Assembly (NCBI GenBank): GCA_023426145.1
Contig: JAFABG010000042.1
Location: 1 to 42,610 of the forward strand
Direction of reading: 5' to 3'
DNA from: Bacteroidota bacterium
GTDB lineage: Bacteria; Bacteroidota; Bacteroidia; Bacteroidales; Bacteroidaceae
DNA: 42,610 bases
Position numbers and translations under genes: made by a program. Below are positions 39,462 to 42,610 of the stretch, one piece after another. The notes below the pieces were generated by a model that saw nothing but the letters and a program-made list of their open reading frames with translations, did no database searches and was not told the origin of the DNA. Position 1 is the first letter of the stretch. Every line of letters begins with the position of its first letter.

Positions 39462-40646
39462 TCAATCTTCTTTAGGTAAAATCAGATTTAGAAGTACACC
39501 GACCAATGCAGCTAAACCGATACCAGACAAAGAAAATTCTCCCCATGTAAGAACGGCGCCACCGATACCCACAGTTAATGTTAGGGATACAATAATAATA
39601 TTTCTAGTTCGACTCAGGTCAATACAGCTATTTACCAGATTACCAATACCTGCACAGGCAATTGTCCCAAAAAGTAGAAGCATTATTCCACCAAGCACAG
39701 CACTCGGGATAGACTTCAACAATGCACTAACCTTACCAATAACAGAAAACAGAATGGCTGAGACTGCTGCAATTCTAATAACTTGTGGATTAGTAATTTT
39801 AGTCAGCGACATAGCGCCTGTCACCTCAGAATAAGTAGTCACTGGAGGGCCTCCTAGAAATCCAGCAACAAAACAAGCGAGTCCATCTCCAAGCAGTGTA
39901 CGATGCAAACCTGGATCTTTAACAAAATCCTTACCCGTCACTGTATTTACCACATACACATCGCCTATATGCTCAATAACCGGAGCAATCGCTACAGGAA
40001 TCATAAAAAGTATAGGCTCCCAAGAAAACTTGGGGAAAACGAACTGAGGAAGCCCAATCCAGTTAGCTTGACTTACACCGGATAAGTCTAAATCATAAAA
40101 CAGCCATGCTGCTAGATACCCTACTATTATACCACAAAAGATAGGAATTAATTTCAAAAGCCCTTTGGCTTTCATCGAAACAATTACAGCCGTAACCAAC
40201 GATAACAAAGCAAGTACCCAATTTTCCTTAGCCATATTTACGCCTGTTCCAGCCAAAGACAAGCCGATAAGAATAATAACCGGACCAATTACAACAGGAG
40301 GAAACAAACGTTCAATAACTCGTACACCCTGCCATTTTACTAATGCACTCATTGCAAAATAGACTAAAGCAACTCCAATCATGCCTGATAAAGCACCAGA
40401 TAAGCCATAAAGTTCAGTGGCTTTAATAATTGGAGCTATAAATGCAAAACTACTTCCTAAAAAAATAGGAACTTTACCTCGCGTCACCGCATGAAAAATA
40501 AGTGTACCGATACCGGCTGTAAATAAAGCAGTAGAAGGGTCTAGCCCTACTAGTATAGGTACGAGCACAGTGGCCCCAAAAGCCACAAAAAGAAATTGCA
40601 CTCCCACCACCCCTTTACGTAAAGGAGAAAGATTATTCGAATCCAT
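39462..40646 (-). CDS. Uracil/xanthine permease (NCS2 family)
   Basis: A 394-residue inner-membrane nucleobase:cation symporter from the ATG at 40646 (MDSNNLSPLRKG). The ATG at 40670 would lie at or before the predicted transcription start and is rejected. About 12-14 hydrophobic segments are seen. Family motifs: LGSSFAFIAPI near residue 70, PVAIAPVIEHIGDVY in the middle with the conserved Glu, GFLGGPPVTTYSEVTGAM and the late PSAVLGGIMLLLFG. It resembles UraA, so uracil is the most likely substrate, but xanthine relatives are close. No operon partner. Confidence 0.9.
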   Translation of the reverse strand: MDSNNLSPLRKGVVGVQFLFVAFGATVLVPILVGLDPSTALFTAGIGTLIFHAVTRGKVPIFLGSSFAFIAPIIKATELYGLSGALSGMIGVALVYFAMSALVKWQGVRVIERLFPPVVIGPVIILIGLSLAGTGVNMAKENWVLALLSLVTAVIVSMKAKGLLKLIPIFCGIIVGYLAAWLFYDLDLSGVSQANWIGLPQFVFPKFSWEPILFMIPVAIAPVIEHIGDVYVVNTVTGKDFVKDPGLHRTLLGDGLACFVAGFLGGPPVTTYSEVTGAMSLTKITNPQVIRIAAVSAILFSVIGKVSALLKSIPSAVLGGIMLLLFGTIACAGIGNLVNSCIDLSRTRNIIIVSLTLTVGIGGAVLTWGEFSLSGIGLAALVGVLLNLILPKED

Positions 40647-40671
40647 AAGTATAAAGTAGATTAATTCCATG

Positions 40672-40679
40672 CAAAATTA
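40672..40679 (-). promoter_or_regulatory. Promoter -7 element for the permease gene
   Basis: The minus strand reads TAATTTTG, an exact TAnnTTTG match, giving a leader of about 22 bases to the ATG at 40646. Confidence 0.6.
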
Positions 40680-40756
40680 ATCTTTTGATACTATTTAATG
40701 ACCTTTTCCGACAAAAATACATCAAAAAAGACTTTTTATTTGTTCTAAAGAATATG

Positions 40757-40764
40757 TAACTTTG
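40757..40764 (+). promoter_or_regulatory. Promoter -7 element for the antiporter gene
   Basis: TAACTTTG, an exact TAnnTTTG match. It overlaps the in-frame TTG at 40762, which therefore cannot be the true start, and supports the ATG at 40816. Confidence 0.6.
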
Positions 40765-40815
40765 CAAAGAGAAAGTTTTTTATCATTTTCTTTAATCCTC
40801 AAAAACAGACGACCT

Positions 40816-42288
40816 ATGATGACATTTACCGCAGGAAATACTTTGCTTATTGGTTCTATCTTACTTTTTGTCAGCATTGTCGTTGGAAAAACCGGCTATC
40901 GATTCGGAGTCCCTGCGCTACTACTATTCCTTGTAGTGGGTATGCTATTTGGTAGCGATGGATTAGGTCTTCAATTTAGTAACGCAAAAGAAGCACAATT
41001 TATAGGAATGGTTGCTTTGAGTATTATACTTTTCTCAGGAGGTATGGACACTAAATTCAAAGAAATAAAACCTATATTAGGCCCAGGAATTGTCCTATCC
41101 ACTATTGGAGTTCTTTTAACGGCCCTATTCACGGGTTTGTTCATATGGTGGCTCTCTGGCATGGGGCTAACTTCCATTTACTTACCCCTAACGACCTCAT
41201 TACTTCTAGCAGCAACAATGTCATCCACCGACTCTGCTTCAGTATTTGCCATACTCCGATCGCAAAAAATGAATCTAAAGCACAATCTACGCCCCATGTT
41301 AGAATTAGAAAGTGGAAGCAATGACCCCATGGCCTATATGCTTACCATCGTGTTAATCCAAGTGATACAATCCTCAGGAATGGGCATCGGGAGCATTGTT
41401 ATTTCATTTATCGTTCAGTTTGTTGTAGGAGCTGGCGCAGGATATTTATTAGGGAAGCTAGCCATCCACATGCTAAACAAATTAAATATTGATAATCAGG
41501 CGCTCTATCCTATATTATTGCTTGCTTTCGTTTTTTTCACCTTTTCATTTACTGACTTACTAAGAGGCAATGGTTATCTGGCTGTTTATATTGCGGGTAT
41601 AATGGTTGGAAATAACAAAATCATGCACCGCAAACAAATATACACTTTTATGGATGGGCTGACTTGGCTATTTCAAATCATCATGTTTCTTTGCCTCGGA
41701 CTTCTTGTCAACCCACACGAGATGTTGGAAGTAGCGATAGTTGCTTTGTTAATTGGCGTTTTTATGATTGTTATCGGTCGACCACTTAGTGTATTCCTAT
41801 CTCTACTTCCATTCAAACACATAAATATAAAATCACGTCTTTTTATTTCTTGGGTAGGACTGCGTGGAGCAGTTCCAATTATTTTCGCAACTTATCCCGT
41901 AGTTGAAGGTGTAGAAGGGTCAAAAATAATCTTCAACATCGTTTTCTTCATTACCATTGTTTCACTGATCATACAGGGAACAACAGTCTCCTCTGTTGCT
42001 CGCCTACTCCATTTATCTACACCTATGAAAAAAACAGGCAATGCATTTGGAGTAGAACTTCCTGAAGAAATAGAAACTGATCTAACTGATATGACTATCA
42101 CACAAGAAATGCTCGAAGAAGCTGAAACCTTGAAAGATATGAACCTTCCTCAAGGCACTCTTGTAATGATCGTGAAGCGTGGCAGTGAGTTTCTTATACC
42201 AAATGGAACCCTTAAATTACATCGTGGAGACAAGTTATTACTCATTTCAGAGAAGTCAAAAGAGGGTGAATTAGACGGAGCTACATAA
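40816..42288 (+). CDS. K+/H+ (or Na+/H+) antiporter, CPA1 family with TrkA-C domain
   Basis: A 490-residue inner-membrane antiporter resembling NhaP2/CvrA. About 12 hydrophobic segments fill residues 5-395. Motifs: GVPALLLFLVVGMLFGSDGLG near 30 (in parts), ATMSSTDSASVFAIL near 140, the ion-site motif ESGSNDPMAY with the ND pair, and SWVGLRGAVPI with the family Arg. A cytoplasmic TrkA-C-like domain follows (about 415-490, EAETLKDMNLPQGTLV, LKLHRGDKLLLI), typical of K+-handling members and a likely ligand-sensing site. The start is the ATG at 40816 (or 40819). Cation specificity is inferred from the domain architecture. Confidence 0.9.
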   Translation: MMTFTAGNTLLIGSILLFVSIVVGKTGYRFGVPALLLFLVVGMLFGSDGLGLQFSNAKEAQFIGMVALSIILFSGGMDTKFKEIKPILGPGIVLSTIGVLLTALFTGLFIWWLSGMGLTSIYLPLTTSLLLAATMSSTDSASVFAILRSQKMNLKHNLRPMLELESGSNDPMAYMLTIVLIQVIQSSGMGIGSIVISFIVQFVVGAGAGYLLGKLAIHMLNKLNIDNQALYPILLLAFVFFTFSFTDLLRGNGYLAVYIAGIMVGNNKIMHRKQIYTFMDGLTWLFQIIMFLCLGLLVNPHEMLEVAIVALLIGVFMIVIGRPLSVFLSLLPFKHINIKSRLFISWVGLRGAVPIIFATYPVVEGVEGSKIIFNIVFFITIVSLIIQGTTVSSVARLLHLSTPMKKTGNAFGVELPEEIETDLTDMTITQEMLEEAETLKDMNLPQGTLVMIVKRGSEFLIPNGTLKLHRGDKLLLISEKSKEGELDGAT

Positions 42289-42610
42289 AATTAATTGATT
42301 TCCACCCTCCTACTTTTATCCTAAAATATCTAGTAGCAACTTCATAATTTGCCAGTTAATTAACTGTAAAAATTAGGAACAAAATGCTATCTACATCAAT
42401 GAAGTCTTAATTTTGTGTTACTTAAAATCAAATATGAAAAGCCCATATTAAATCAATAACAACGTTTTATTTATTATAATTAAAATCATTGCTGTCCCAT
42501 TAAAATCTAAAATAGCTCTTTGAAATATTTGAAATTTAGTTAGTTACAGAGGTTTTTCGAGCGAACGGACTTGAATTTGTAGCTTTGCATCAGATTAATC
42601 CGATGGCATA
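42289..42610. other. Right-end gap of the window
   Basis: No coding region is seen here. An exact -7 element, TAGCTTTG, at 42580-42587 lies 15 bases before an ATG at 42603, so a plus-strand gene may begin in the last eight bases, but too little is visible to say. The remainder is AT-rich with no strong hairpin. Confidence 0.5.

Noticed and set aside
1..42610. CRISPR arrays, tRNAs, rRNAs, insertion sequences and prophage genes
   Set aside because: None seen by reading: no regular repeat-spacer pattern, no transposase or integrase frame, no long terminal repeats.

Overview
The window is chromosomal DNA from a member of the Bacteroidota, most likely Bacteroides or a close relative. Three things point there: the low-GC, AT-rich gaps; many exact copies of the Bacteroides -7 promoter element TAnnTTTG just upstream of genes on both strands; and the gene content (pyrB-pyrI pair, ATP synthase operon in the order atpD-C-x-B-E-F-H-A-G, DUF4301, OMP_b-brl-type receptors, HcpR/Hcp). 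It is mostly core genome. I see no phage, insertion sequence, CRISPR array, tRNA or rRNA.

Layout. 1-3.0 kb (+): aspartate carbamoyltransferase pyrB-pyrI, a small Cys-containing protein, a flavin reductase-like protein and a small outer-membrane barrel. 3.1-6.2 kb: convergent one-carbon genes glyA (+) and fhs (-), each with its own hairpin terminator. 6.5-10.9 kb: a TonB-receptor-like barrel (-) divergent from a histidine kinase/response regulator pair (+), with helically phased short repeats between them. 11.2-14.3 kb: a secreted hypothetical protein, an NAD-dependent epimerase-like SDR, a 600-bp gap holding a probable small RNA and a palindrome-covered promoter, then a LysO-type exporter encoded as two overlapping genes. 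14.4-16.9 kb (-): a large PIF1-like helicase. 17.1-24.6 kb (-): the complete F1Fo ATP synthase operon.

25.1-28.5 kb (-): purT, then a DUF4301 gene followed closely by a chloramphenicol acetyltransferase-like gene. 28.6-30.8 kb (+): a RelA-type (p)ppGpp synthetase with a degenerate hydrolase site. 30.9-33.7 kb (-): an MFS transporter, panB and a HAD phosphatase. 33.9-35.2 kb (+): a MATE transporter gene broken near its 3' end by a one-base frameshift. 35.3-39.4 kb (+): a lipoprotein metallophosphoesterase overlapping a secreted or outer-membrane protein gene, then an HcpR-like Crp/Fnr regulator and the hybrid-cluster protein gene hcp, with a dyad-symmetric regulator box between the last two. 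39.5-42.3 kb: a uracil/xanthine permease (-) and a K+/H+ antiporter (+).

How the genes fit together: glyA, fhs, purT and panB all handle one-carbon units, and fhs and purT both consume formate, which suits an anaerobe. The Crp/Fnr-hcp pair is a nitrosative-stress module. The ATP synthase has an epsilon subunit without the C-terminal inhibitory helices and an a subunit with a long exported N-terminal extension. The points most worth a second look are the probable 66-nt sRNA, the palindromic promoter before lysO, the CRP-type box before hcp, the phased repeats before the two-component system, the sugar-nucleotidyltransferase-like motifs in DUF4301, and the MATE frameshift.
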